Source: Pokkaliibacter sp. MBI-7
Lineage (GTDB): Bacteria > Pseudomonadota > Gammaproteobacteria > Pseudomonadales > Balneatricaceae
Length of the DNA stretch: 64,000 nt
Assembly: GCF_029846635.1 (NCBI RefSeq)
Contig: NZ_JARVTG010000001.1
Span: 2,547,001-2,611,000 of the forward strand
Reading direction: 5' to 3'
A program made the translations under genes and the position numbers. Below, piece after piece: positions 17,260-26,148 of this stretch (the first letter of the stretch is position 1; each line of letters begins with the position of its first letter). The notes beneath the pieces were generated by a model, which was not told the DNA's origin, ran no database searches, and saw nothing but the letters and a program-made list of their open reading frames with translations.

Positions 17260-18084
17260 TCAGGGCTGTTCGCCGCACAGCAGACGATGCTCGATATCAG
17301 CCAGTACCCCCGGCAGTTCGGCGACGGAGTCGATGGCGTAGTGTGCCCCACAGCGCAGCATACGCTGACGGGCAGCGGCGCTGCGGCGCAGTTGCTGGTC
17401 CTCCGGCAGACTGTCCCACTGCTCCTGATCAAGGCCGATTTCATTGCCGGACACTGCCACGCCGACGGTCCACATCCCTGCTGCCAGCCCTTCTTCCAGA
17501 CCGGTCAGGGTGTCATCGACTTTCACGCAGGCCTGCACGTTACCGATGGCCAGCTCCAGCATGCCTTTCAGACTCATGTGCGGATAGGGTCTGCCGTTCG
17601 GTACTTCGGTGGCGCAAACCACCGAGGCGGGCACAAAGCCCTGCTCGGCAAGGGCCGGTAGCATGGCGTTGAGCATGCTGCGGCTGTAGCCGGAGTTGAC
17701 GCCGATCTTGATGTCCTGCTGCTGGCAATATTCCTGCGCTTCCAGCAGACCGGGGATCAGCTGGCTGCGCTGACCAATGGCGGCAATCTGGATTGGCTCA
17801 AAGGCGTGGTAGAGGCGGTCGATCACTGCCTCATCGGCGGCACCATGCTGTGCTGTCCACTCGGCGGCAATGCGCGGCATGGCCAGCAGCTGGCGGATAT
17901 GTTCGCGTTTTTCCGTACCCATGGGCGCCCGCGCCTCGCTTTCGCTGATTGGCACGCCGTGCTCCTGAAACAGTTGCTGGAAGGCACGAATCGGCGCCAG
18001 TGAACCAAAATCGACGCAGGTGCCCGCGAGATCAAGGATAACGGCTTCTACGGGGCCGACGTAACGACGGGAATACTGGTACAT
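17260..18084 (-). CDS. phnX: Phosphonoacetaldehyde hydrolase (phosphonatase)
   Basis: Breaks the C-P bond of phosphonoacetaldehyde to give acetaldehyde and phosphate, the second step of AEP breakdown. The 274 residues are a HAD-superfamily enzyme with the phosphonatase-specific motif DLAGT (nucleophile Asp18) and the cap-domain Schiff-base Lys59 in PMGTEKREH. VNSGYSR and KVDDTLTGLEEG are the remaining HAD motifs. It lies 18 bp downstream of phnW on the same strand, so the two are co-transcribed. Confidence 0.97.
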   Translation of the reverse strand: MYQYSRRYVGPVEAVILDLAGTCVDFGSLAPIRAFQQLFQEHGVPISESEARAPMGTEKREHIRQLLAMPRIAAEWTAQHGAADEAVIDRLYHAFEPIQIAAIGQRSQLIPGLLEAQEYCQQQDIKIGVNSGYSRSMLNAMLPALAEQGFVPASVVCATEVPNGRPYPHMSLKGMLELAIGNVQACVKVDDTLTGLEEGLAAGMWTVGVAVSGNEIGLDQEQWDSLPEDQQLRRSAAARQRMLRCGAHYAIDSVAELPGVLADIEHRLLCGEQP

Positions 18085-18102
18085 GGTGTGACTCCTGAAA
18101 TT

Positions 18103-19281
18103 TTACGCCTGGGCGACGGTTGATGAGCTCAGATGAGCGGGCAGTGGTACGGGCAGGCTCAGCCCCAGTTCCTGACAGGCTTCTGCCACGGCACTGACCA
18201 GCTGCTGCATCTGTGCTGCCGCCACCTGACCGATGCAGCCGATGCGGAAACTGTCCACCGCCGTCAGCTTGCCGGGATAGATGATGAAGCCCCGCTGTTT
18301 GAGGGCAGCGTAGAACGCTTTGAAATCAAACGGTGCCGGAGGGCAGAAAAAGGTGACGATAATCGGTGACAGCCAGTCGTCTTCCAGCAGGGTGCGAAAA
18401 CCCAGCTGACGCATACCGGCCAGCATCACGTCACGATTATGGCGGTAGCGCGCCAGACGCCCCGCTACGCCGCCTTCTGCGGTGTGCTCCTGCAGCGCCT
18501 GCGCCAGTGCGGCGACCGTGTGGGTCGGTGGGGTATAGCGCCATTGACCCGTGCGCTCCATATACTGCCACTGATCGAACAGGTCGAGGCTGAGGGAATG
18601 CGCATTACCGGCACACTGCTGCAGCACCCCGGTGCGGATCAGACTGAAAGCAAAGCCGGGCACCCCTTCCAGACACTTGTTGGCGGAAGAAATCACCGCA
18701 TCGAACGGCAGGCTGCGTGCATCAATCGGCAGTGCGCCAAAGCCGCTCATGGAGTCAATGATCAGGCTGCGCCCGGCGGCTTTTACCACCTCAGCGATGG
18801 CTTCCACCGGGTTGAGGATGCCGGAGCTGGTTTCACAGTGCACCACCGCCACATGGCTGATGGCGGGGTCTTCTGCCAGCAGGCGGGCGACTTCCGCCGG
18901 TTCAGGTGGCAGATAGTCACCCATATCGAGGCTGACGTAATCACGCCCCAGATAGTCACAGATTTTCGCCATGCGCTGGCCGTAGGCGCCGTTCATCAGA
19001 ATCAGCAGCTTGCCGGAACGGGGCACCAGCGTCGCCAGCGTGGCTTCTACCGCATAGGTACCACTGCCCTGCAGCAGCACACAGCTGAAGTCGGCCTCGG
19101 CGTGGGCCAGGGCCAGCAGCTGCTGGCGGAGGGAGGCGGTCAGCAGATTGAAATCGTTATCCCACGAGCCCCAGTCCACCAGCATCGCCTGTTTGACGCT
19201 GAGGGTGGTGGTAATCGGGCCGGGAGTCAGCAGATAGCCGGGCTGGCGCGGGTTTGGCGCGGATGTGCTGTGATCGCTCAT
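18103..19281 (-). CDS. phnW: 2-Aminoethylphosphonate:pyruvate transaminase
   Basis: PLP enzyme that converts AEP and pyruvate to phosphonoacetaldehyde and alanine. The 392 residues begin with YLLTPGPITTTLSVKQAML, a PhnW hallmark, followed by DWGSWDNDF. The PLP lysine is in SSANKCLEGVPGF near residue 201, and HCETSSGILNP supplies the substrate-side segment. phnX follows by 18 bp and the AEP permease precedes by 89 bp, so this is the catabolic half of the AEP operon. Confidence 0.97.
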   Translation of the reverse strand: MSDHSTSAPNPRQPGYLLTPGPITTTLSVKQAMLVDWGSWDNDFNLLTASLRQQLLALAHAEADFSCVLLQGSGTYAVEATLATLVPRSGKLLILMNGAYGQRMAKICDYLGRDYVSLDMGDYLPPEPAEVARLLAEDPAISHVAVVHCETSSGILNPVEAIAEVVKAAGRSLIIDSMSGFGALPIDARSLPFDAVISSANKCLEGVPGFAFSLIRTGVLQQCAGNAHSLSLDLFDQWQYMERTGQWRYTPPTHTVAALAQALQEHTAEGGVAGRLARYRHNRDVMLAGMRQLGFRTLLEDDWLSPIIVTFFCPPAPFDFKAFYAALKQRGFIIYPGKLTAVDSFRIGCIGQVAAAQMQQLVSAVAEACQELGLSLPVPLPAHLSSSTVAQA

Positions 19282-19370
19282 GGCGGTACCTTTCGCTAAT
19301 GATGCCTGTTTCTAGTTATAGGGTGTCGGGGTCGTGGTCAGAGGGCCCGCTGCGGCGGGCCTCAGAACAT

Positions 19371-21116
19371 TCAGGCTGGGCTGCGCCAGCGCTGGCTGCG
19401 CTGCAGCAGACCCTTGCTCAGCAGCCAGTGCAGTAAGCGGGCGACCATGCAGGTCAGCATGATCAGCACCGCCATCGCAGCCGCCGGGGCAATATCGCCG
19501 GCGTCATCCATGTTCAGTACCGATACGGAGGCCAGCATGGTCTTGTAGGAGTACAGGAAGACCACCGCCGACACCGTGGTCATGGCGTTGACGAACAGAT
19601 AGGCGGCAATGTCCAGCACCGCAGGCAGACACACCGGCAGGGTCACCCGCCAGAAGGTCAGGTACTGCGGCACCTTGAGCGAGGCCGACACGGGCTCGAA
19701 CTCCGGGTCGATCTGCTTCAGTGCGGTGACCGCCGTCAGATGGCAGACGGTATAGAAGTGCGCGATGGTGCAGATCACCAGAATCGCCAGGGTGCCGTAC
19801 AGGCCGTTGAGCGGATTGGCCGGGTGATTGAAGAAGAAAATATAGGCCAGACCCAGCACCATGCCCGGTACCGCCAGCGGCAACAGTGCCATCATCTGGA
19901 ACAGATGCTTGAGCCAGCCGAAACCGCGCAGCTTTTCCTGCAGATAAGCCTGAAAGAAGATAAAGCCGGTGCCGAGCAACGCGGTGTACAGCGCCATGCG
20001 CAGGGAATTCCAGTAAGCGCCCCAGCCGCCGCCGTCCATCAGATCAAACTGGTAATTGCTGAAACCCAGACTGAGGTTGTAGGGCCAGTATTTGACCAGT
20101 GAGGCGTAGATGGCCATGGCGATCACGCCGACAATGGCGATGCCGAGCAGCAGCATGCCGAGCAACAGCGTGCGGTCTGTCCAGCGCCGGGGCTGTGGCT
20201 GCAGGGGTACGGAGCGGGCGGTGATCAGCGCCGCCTGCTTGCGTTGCAGCCAGCGGTCGACGGCAAAGGCCAGCACCGCTGGGAACAGCAGGATGACGCT
20301 GACTGCCGCACCCATTTCAAAGTTCTGCTGGCCAATCACCTGTTTGTAGATGTCAGTGGCCAGCATGTCGTACTGGCCGCCAATCACCTTGGGTACACCA
20401 AAATCGGTAATCACCAGCGTGAAGACCACAAAGGCGGTGCTGATAATGCCGTATTTGGCGCTGGGCAGGGTGACGGTAAAGAAGATGCGCCAGGGCGAGC
20501 TGCCCAGCACTCGCGCTGATTCATACAGACGGGCGTCGGTATGGCTGAGGGCAGTCAGCATGATCATCATGGCGTGCGGCAGCACCCAGAAGCAGGAGGC
20601 GATGACGATCCCGATGGGGCCGTAGATGCTGTCTCCCAGCAACCAGCTTTTCAGCACCCCCTGATTACCGAACAGGTACACCAGACTGATGGCAGGCAGC
20701 AGTGACGGTGCCAGAATCGGCAGTGCCAGAATGACGCGGAAGCTTCTTTTCAGCGGCATGCAGCTGCGGCTCAGGGCATAGGCCGCCATAAACGCCAGAC
20801 TGGTGACGATCAGGGTGCACACCAGCGCCATGGTCAGAGAGTGGCTGAGGGAGTTGTACAGGCTGGGACTGTCGGCATAGCGGGCGAAGTTGGCCAGCCC
20901 GACAAAGGCGCCGTCCTTGTTCTGCACGCTCTTCGACAGCAGGGTGTACAGCGGCATCACCAGAGCGATCAGCAGCGCCAGTGCGCCAATCAGCATGGCA
21001 CCGCGCAGGATGATTTCATCACGGCTGAGGTGCTGGCGCAGTGGCCGCTGTCGGGCCGCCGTCGCAGGTCTGGCCGTCGTTGGTTTGGGCTGACGCAGGG
21101 TCAGGCTATCGTTCAT
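19371..21116 (-). CDS. phnU2: AEP ABC transporter permease, two domains fused
   Basis: Inner-membrane permease of a binding-protein-dependent importer, predicted to carry 2-aminoethylphosphonate. The 581 residues contain two permease (BPD_transp_1) modules in one chain, with EAA-like loops in each half: ESARVLGSSPWRIFFTVTLP and EPVSASLKVPQYLTFWRVTLP. This two-in-one layout matches the putative AEP permease family PhnU2. ATG 21116 is preferred over 21131 because GAGGAA sits just before it. It lies between the ATPase gene and phnW. The symbol is a family label; substrate specificity is inferred from the locus. Confidence 0.9.
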   Translation of the reverse strand: MNDSLTLRQPKPTTARPATAARQRPLRQHLSRDEIILRGAMLIGALALLIALVMPLYTLLSKSVQNKDGAFVGLANFARYADSPSLYNSLSHSLTMALVCTLIVTSLAFMAAYALSRSCMPLKRSFRVILALPILAPSLLPAISLVYLFGNQGVLKSWLLGDSIYGPIGIVIASCFWVLPHAMMIMLTALSHTDARLYESARVLGSSPWRIFFTVTLPSAKYGIISTAFVVFTLVITDFGVPKVIGGQYDMLATDIYKQVIGQQNFEMGAAVSVILLFPAVLAFAVDRWLQRKQAALITARSVPLQPQPRRWTDRTLLLGMLLLGIAIVGVIAMAIYASLVKYWPYNLSLGFSNYQFDLMDGGGWGAYWNSLRMALYTALLGTGFIFFQAYLQEKLRGFGWLKHLFQMMALLPLAVPGMVLGLAYIFFFNHPANPLNGLYGTLAILVICTIAHFYTVCHLTAVTALKQIDPEFEPVSASLKVPQYLTFWRVTLPVCLPAVLDIAAYLFVNAMTTVSAVVFLYSYKTMLASVSVLNMDDAGDIAPAAAMAVLIMLTCMVARLLHWLLSKGLLQRSQRWRSPA

Positions 21117-21149
21117 GGTCGGTTCCTCCATGGCGCGGTACAGCTCGGC

Positions 21150-22250
21150 TCAATGGCTGAACAGATGCAGACGTTCGGCAGGCAGAGTGACATCCAGCTG
21201 CTGGCCGGGGCGGATATTCAGATCACGCAGCTCGTTCATGGAAATATCGGCCAGCAGTGGCGCATCGAGGCCATCGACCTGCAGGCGTGAGCGCATGAAG
21301 GAGCCGAGGAACTCCATCTGGGTAACAGTTCCCCGTACGCGGTTGCTGTCATCAGGCTGCGGGCGCAGGCGCACATCTTCCGGCCGGATGCCGAAGCGCA
21401 CCTGCGCATGGGGGCTGAAGTCGCGGCATTTGTGGCAATGCAGGGTGCGGCCACCGATCTGCAGGGTGTGCTGGTCCAGTACCTCACCGCTGACGAAGTT
21501 CATCTGGCCGACGAAGTCGGCAACAAAAGCGCTGGCCGGAGCGCTGTAGATGTCCTGCGGTGTCCCCACCTGCTCTATTACCCCGGCATTCATCACTACG
21601 ATGCGATCTGCCATGGTCAGGGCTTCTTCCTGATCATGGGTCACCATGATGGTGGTCACGCCGAGTTTGGCCTGCAGTGACTTGATCTCGTTGCGCAGGT
21701 GGGCACGCACCCGGGCATCCAGCGCCGACAGTGGCTCATCCAGCAACAGCAGGCCCGGTGAGGTGGCCAGCGCGCGGGCCAGGGCAATACGCTGCTGCTG
21801 GCCGCCGGATAACTGCGCCGGGTATTTGTGTTCGCTGCCGGACAGGCCGATGGTGGCCAGCAGCTCTGCCACCCGTTGCTGGCGCTGCTGGGCGGTGGCG
21901 CCGCGGTTGTGCAGGCCATAGGCGATGTTGTCGGCGACGCTGAGATTGGGGAACAGTGCATAGGACTGAAAAACGATGCCGAAGTCGCGTTCGCTGACCG
22001 GCAACAGGGAAATATCGCGACCGGCCTGATGCAGCTCACCGCTGCTCTGGCAGTCGAGGCCGGCAATGATGCGCAGCAGTGTGGTCTTGCCACAGCCGGA
22101 CGGGCCCAGGAAGCAGATAAACTCGCCCTCGTTGATGCTGAGGGAAATATCCTTCAGCGCCTGAAACTGGCCGAAAAACTGATCGATATGCCTGAGTGTC
22201 AGGTAGGGAGCGGAGCCGGGGTGTGCGTCCGTGGGCAGCGTGGGGGTCAT
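21150..22250 (-). CDS. phnT2: AEP ABC transporter ATP-binding subunit
   Basis: Cytoplasmic ATPase driving the importer. The 366 residues hold all nucleotide-binding motifs: Walker A GPSGCGKTT, Q-loop FQSYALFPNLSV, signature LSGGQQQR, Walker B LLLLDEP, D-loop SALD and switch VTHDQEEA. A C-terminal TOBE region (about 265-360) is typical of the spermidine/iron/AEP subfamily. ATG 22250 (MTPTLP) has GAGG upstream, while ATG 22268 has no ribosome site. It sits 33 bp before the permease. The substrate assignment comes from neighbours. Confidence 0.92.
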   Translation of the reverse strand: MTPTLPTDAHPGSAPYLTLRHIDQFFGQFQALKDISLSINEGEFICFLGPSGCGKTTLLRIIAGLDCQSSGELHQAGRDISLLPVSERDFGIVFQSYALFPNLSVADNIAYGLHNRGATAQQRQQRVAELLATIGLSGSEHKYPAQLSGGQQQRIALARALATSPGLLLLDEPLSALDARVRAHLRNEIKSLQAKLGVTTIMVTHDQEEALTMADRIVVMNAGVIEQVGTPQDIYSAPASAFVADFVGQMNFVSGEVLDQHTLQIGGRTLHCHKCRDFSPHAQVRFGIRPEDVRLRPQPDDSNRVRGTVTQMEFLGSFMRSRLQVDGLDAPLLADISMNELRDLNIRPGQQLDVTLPAERLHLFSH

Positions 22251-22358
22251 GGAAAGCCTCGTGGTCATAGGGGCCGATGGTGCAGCCGGTTCAGATCGAA
22301 AACGGACAGCACGCTGGCAGTTGCCCTGCCGGCGTGCTGAGGTACAGCAGGTGAAGCC

Positions 22359-23369
22359 TTACTTCGCTTCGGACTTGCCGTCGTAACGCTTGGTCCACTC
22401 GGTGAGGATGGTGTCGCGGTTTTTCGCTGCCCAGCCGAAGTCGTTGTTGATCATCAGCTGTTCTGCGTTGGTGGGGAAATACTGCACAGGCTGCGCCACA
22501 TCGGGCATGGCCACCACCGCATAGCCTTCGTTATAGAGCTCGTTGGCCTTCTTGCTGACGGTCCAGTCCACCAGGGTCTTGGCGGCATCTATATGCTTGC
22601 TGCCTTTTACGATAGCGGTCGCTTCCATATCCCAGCCCAGACCTTCTTTGGGGAAGACCAGTTCAAGCGGTGCACCCTTGGCCTTTTCCTTGGCACCGCG
22701 GAAGGCGAAGGAGATACCGATGGGGGTTTCGCCGGAGGCGGCCATCTTGCAGGGCTTGGAGCCGGAGTGGGTGTAGGCCGAGATGTTCTGGTGCAGGCCA
22801 TCCATGAAGGCCCAGCCCTTGTCTTCGCCGAACAGCTGCAGCCAGCTGGAAACGTCAAGGAAGCCGGTGCCGGAAGAGGCCGGGTTAGGCATGACCACGT
22901 GGCCTTTGTAGACCGGATTGGTCAGATCTTCCCAGGAGGTGGGCATCGGCAGGTTGAACTTCTTGGCTTCTTCGGTGTTGACGCAGATGGCGGCCATCCA
23001 GGCATCCATCCCGGTCCAGCTGGGTTCGGCGCTGTTGTCGCGGAATTTTTCTGACAGCTTGTCGTAGCCCGCAGGCTTGTAGGGCTGCAACAGGCCATCG
23101 TTGGCCAGCAGCATCAGGCTGGTAGCGGCCAGACCCCAGACTACATCGGCCTGAGGGTTGTCTTTCTCGGCCAGCAGCTTGGCGGTGATCACTCCGGTGG
23201 AATCGCGCACCCAGTTGATCTTGATGTCGGGATGCTCTTCGTTGAAACGGGCGGCGTACTTTTTCAGGTCTTCCGCTTCAATGGCGGTATATACCGTCAG
23301 CTCGCTACTGGCGTAGGCAGCATTGGCGAGTAACAGGCTGGTGGACAACATCAACAGGGTCTTGCGCAT
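22359..23369 (-). CDS. phnS2: Periplasmic AEP-binding protein
   Basis: Extracytoplasmic solute receptor of the AEP importer, 336 residues. A signal peptide (MRKTLLMLSTSLLLANAAYA) is followed by a family-1-type solute-binding fold (LTVYTAIEAEDLKKY, NPASSGTGFLDVSSWL, DMEATAIVKGSKH) as in PhnS2 and ferric-ion binding proteins. No Fe-binding Tyr pair is evident, which agrees with a phosphonate ligand. It has its own promoter region upstream (23394-23431) and leads the transporter genes. Ligand specificity is inferred. Confidence 0.9.
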   Translation of the reverse strand: MRKTLLMLSTSLLLANAAYASSELTVYTAIEAEDLKKYAARFNEEHPDIKINWVRDSTGVITAKLLAEKDNPQADVVWGLAATSLMLLANDGLLQPYKPAGYDKLSEKFRDNSAEPSWTGMDAWMAAICVNTEEAKKFNLPMPTSWEDLTNPVYKGHVVMPNPASSGTGFLDVSSWLQLFGEDKGWAFMDGLHQNISAYTHSGSKPCKMAASGETPIGISFAFRGAKEKAKGAPLELVFPKEGLGWDMEATAIVKGSKHIDAAKTLVDWTVSKKANELYNEGYAVVAMPDVAQPVQYFPTNAEQLMINNDFGWAAKNRDTILTEWTKRYDGKSEAK

Positions 23370-23393
23370 GGAAAGGTCTCCTCGTTGTTGGTT

Positions 23394-23431
23394 TGGTATA
23401 TACCAGTAAACTTACCTATGAAAGATGACAG
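23394..23431 (-). promoter_or_regulatory. phnS2 promoter: PhnR-type palindrome and Pho half-site
   Basis: TGGTATATACCA (23394-23405) is a perfect 12-bp palindrome containing GTATATAC, which fits the HutC-subfamily GntR signature GTMTAKAC. On the minus strand a TAAGTT -10 candidate (23414-23409) ends three bases before it. CTGTCAT (23431-23425), a Pho-box half, lies exactly 10 bp before that -10. The outer Pho half 11 bp further up is poor (3 of 7). The layout repeats that at 24823-24869. Confidence 0.7.
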
Positions 23432-23551
23432 TCCTATTAAGTCGAGTTTGCAGTCTGGTGAATTCATTGGCAGCACGGAGCATGCTGCTGTCCTCCCTGA
23501 CGCGGCGGAGGGCTCGCTGCACTCCTGCTGTGGGTTAGGTGGCGCTGCAGT

Positions 23552-24802
23552 TCAGCCGGTTCGTTTATTAGCGCGTGCCAGGGCACAGCGGCGCTGAAAC
23601 TCATCACACATCGGGTCGACCCGGCCAAAGCGGTTGGGGCTGAAGGCCTGACGGTCCAGCCAGCGCGAGTGACCGCTAATGTCCGCACTGATAAGCCGGG
23701 CAATACCGCCTGACAGGCTGACACCGGCACCGGAACAGCCGGTGGCGGCGATAAAGCCTTCGACGTCGCCCACCTGACCAAGCAACGGCAGGCCATCCGG
23801 GGTATAGCTGGAAATATTGCTGACATGGTGGGCCATCGGCAGCTGCTGCAGTGCCGGGAAAAACGCCTGCAGTGCCGAGAAGCCGGCGGCCAGTGCCTCC
23901 CAGCCCTCGTCATCTTCACCGAAACTGAACCCGCGGATGTCCACCGGCAGCTGCGCAGGGCTGGCGTAGACCGGGTGCTGATCACGCAGACCAAACAGCA
24001 GGCCACCGACCTCCGGCCGCGCATAGGCCAGTGCATCGGGCAGAATCACCATCGGTGACTGGCTGGGAAACAGCGGGCTGCTGGCGGTGATCCAGTAGTG
24101 GCTGCGGACCGGCGCCATGGCCAGAAACAAATCCTGTTCATAGGCCAGTGCGGTGCTCCAGGGGCCGGCGGCATCAATGACCCAGCGCGCCAACAGCTGC
24201 TCACCCTGCTCCAGTTCCACCCCGGTGATACGCTGACCATCGCGCAGCAGGCGTTGTACGGCACTGTACTGGCGGAGGTTGACGCCCTGACGGCGTGCGC
24301 CCTGAGCGTAGGCCATGCACAGCTGATAGGGGTCGATAAAGCCATCGTGGGGCAGCAGTGCGGCCGCACAGTCGCCCGGCACCTGCAGCCACGGGCACCG
24401 CTGGCTGACCTGCTCTGCCTGCAACCACTGCACCGGATCCTGCTGCAGCTGCGCCAGCTCGGCGGTGCGGCTGACCTGGGCACGGGCGCTGTCACTGCAA
24501 CCGATGTGCAGGCTGCCGACCTGATTGAAAGGGATATCGATCCCCTCTTCATTGAGCCGGGCAATGGCGGCAAAGGTTTCGCTGACCAGTGCCCTGACCT
24601 GGGGCGTAGGACGGGCCTTGGTGAGCAATCCTGCAGCAAAACTGGTGGTGCCGCTGCCAAGGGTCTGACGCTCCAGCAGGGTGATCTGCAGCGCCGGGTC
24701 ACGGCTCAGGTAATAGCCCAGAGCACAGCCCAGCACTCCGCCACCGATGATCAGCACATCGGAGTGGGCAGAGGACGAATGAGTCAGCGCAGCCTTGGTC
24801 AT
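23552..24802 (-). CDS. FAD-dependent amine oxidoreductase of the AEP locus
   Basis: DAO-family flavoprotein of 416 residues, first gene of the AEP cluster. It has the N-terminal dinucleotide-binding motif (DVLIIGGGVLGCALGYYLS, residues about 15-33), the GSGTTSFAAG segment and the C-terminal FAD-contact region YTPDGLPLLG...ATGCSGAGVSLS. Relatives oxidise glycine, sarcosine or other small amines. Recurrent FAD oxidases in AEP loci have been linked to oxidising AEP or N-alkylated AEP, which would feed phosphonoacetaldehyde or AEP to PhnX/PhnW. That role is inferred here from position and shared operator. The gene has its own PhoB/PhnR-type promoter. Confidence 0.85.
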   Translation of the reverse strand: MTKAALTHSSSAHSDVLIIGGGVLGCALGYYLSRDPALQITLLERQTLGSGTTSFAAGLLTKARPTPQVRALVSETFAAIARLNEEGIDIPFNQVGSLHIGCSDSARAQVSRTAELAQLQQDPVQWLQAEQVSQRCPWLQVPGDCAAALLPHDGFIDPYQLCMAYAQGARRQGVNLRQYSAVQRLLRDGQRITGVELEQGEQLLARWVIDAAGPWSTALAYEQDLFLAMAPVRSHYWITASSPLFPSQSPMVILPDALAYARPEVGGLLFGLRDQHPVYASPAQLPVDIRGFSFGEDDEGWEALAAGFSALQAFFPALQQLPMAHHVSNISSYTPDGLPLLGQVGDVEGFIAATGCSGAGVSLSGGIARLISADISGHSRWLDRQAFSPNRFGRVDPMCDEFQRRCALARANKRTG

Positions 24803-24822
24803 GGTGTCTACCTGTTGAATTT

Positions 24823-24869
24823 TGGTATAGACCAGATCCTAGGCTTGCAATATGAATGCCGTATGACAG
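24823..24869 (-). promoter_or_regulatory. PhoB-type promoter with PhnR-type operator for the AEP locus
   Basis: Read on the minus strand: CTGTCAT (24869-24863), four bases, CATTCAT (24858-24852), ten bases, TAGGAT (24841-24836), one base, TGGTATAGACCA (24834-24823), then the FAD gene start 20 bases later. This is the textbook Pho promoter layout: two 7-bp repeats 11 bp apart, with the -10 about 10 bp after. A GntR/HutC-type operator (GTATAGAC fits GTMTAKAC exactly) covers the likely transcription start. It predicts activation by PhoB and repression by PhnR. Confidence 0.75.
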
Positions 24870-25024
24870 CCCGGTTTTAGCGGAGCCAGGCCCGCAGGCC
24901 GGTAAATCGGTGTCAGCAGGGTGACGAATTTCGATACAGAGACGGACCATCTGCGCAGGGGAGCTGGGGTATACTGGGCGGTCTTGGCGCTCCCCCTGTT
25001 GAACTCCAGCTGTCGGTCCTGAAC

Positions 25025-26050
25025 ATGCTCGCGACCAGTAAACACCATCTGCAATCCCTGTTAACCCGTGTGCTGGGTCTGATCCAGCGTTATCCGCGGG
25101 TACTTGCCCTGTTTGGCTTCTGCTCCGGTCTGGCCAGTTTCTTTCTGGTCGATCGCCAGCATCGCGCCGGTCAGGTCATCGCCATCATCATGCTGGTCAG
25201 CTGGCTGTGGCTGGTGCTGGAAAACCTGCTGACCGACAAGATCGCCAAACGCTTCGGTCTGTACCTGCCACCCGCGCTGCTGCGCTATGTCACCCAGCTG
25301 ATTCATCAGGAAAGCCTGTTTTTCACCCTGCCGTTCTTCGCCGTGACCACGGCATGGAATTCGGGGCAGGCGGTCTTTACCGGCCTGCTGGGGGTGGCGG
25401 CACTGATCTCGATTACCGACCCGCTGTATTACAAATGGCTGTCGAACCGCCGCTGGCTGTTCCTCGCCTATCACAATCTCAGCCTGTTTGCGGTGCTGCT
25501 GACGGTACTGCCGCTGATCCTGCATCTGAGCACCACCCAGAGTTACCAGCTGGCGCTGGCGACCACGGTGGCGCTGTCCCTACCCAGCCGTCTGGTCTCG
25601 CTGTCGCAGCAGACCCCCTGGCGCTGGGCGGTGGCGGTGGTGCTGACCGGCGCCATCGCGTTTGCCGGCTGGCTGGGCCGGGCCTGGGTGCCGCCAGCGA
25701 CACTGTGGCTGCAGGAGATGGCCATCACCAGCCAGTTCGACAGCCGTTCCCGCGCGCCGGGCGACAGCCTCAGGAGCCTGACCGAGCAGCAGCTGCGTGA
25801 TCAGGGGCTGTATGCTTATACCGCCATCAATGCCCCGCGTGGGCTGGATGAACGCATCTATCATCAGTGGATCTACAACGGCAAGGAGCTGGATCGCATC
25901 CCGCTGGATATTCATGGCGGGCGCGAACAGGGTTACCGGGCCTGGAGCCGCAAGCAGAACTTCCCCAAGGAGGTGGTCGGTGAGTGGCAGGTCAAGGTGC
26001 TGACTGAGGATGGGCAGGTTATTGGTACCCTGCGCTTTGAGGTGCAGTGA
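25025..26050 (+). CDS. DUF5924/DUF2914 membrane protein
   Basis: Protein of 341 residues with about six or seven hydrophobic helices in the first 225 residues (for example LALFGFCSGLASFFL, AIIMLVSWLWLVLENLL, LFAVLLTVLPLILHL) and a soluble C-terminal domain (about 235-341). The tail, YHQWIYNGKELDRIPLDI...GEWQVKVLTEDGQVIGTLRFEV, is characteristic of DUF2914, and the whole resembles DUF5924-family proteins. Function is unknown. It is divergent from the AEP cluster and shares no obvious operator with it. Confidence 0.8.
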   Translation: MLATSKHHLQSLLTRVLGLIQRYPRVLALFGFCSGLASFFLVDRQHRAGQVIAIIMLVSWLWLVLENLLTDKIAKRFGLYLPPALLRYVTQLIHQESLFFTLPFFAVTTAWNSGQAVFTGLLGVAALISITDPLYYKWLSNRRWLFLAYHNLSLFAVLLTVLPLILHLSTTQSYQLALATTVALSLPSRLVSLSQQTPWRWAVAVVLTGAIAFAGWLGRAWVPPATLWLQEMAITSQFDSRSRAPGDSLRSLTEQQLRDQGLYAYTAINAPRGLDERIYHQWIYNGKELDRIPLDIHGGREQGYRAWSRKQNFPKEVVGEWQVKVLTEDGQVIGTLRFEVQ

Positions 26051-26148
26051 ATAACAACAGACTGACAATGAAACACAAATAGGGATGATCTTTGCCGAGA
26101 CCCTTTTTATTTTTACTGGCTTCGACTTAAGTAAGGGAGTTACTGAAT

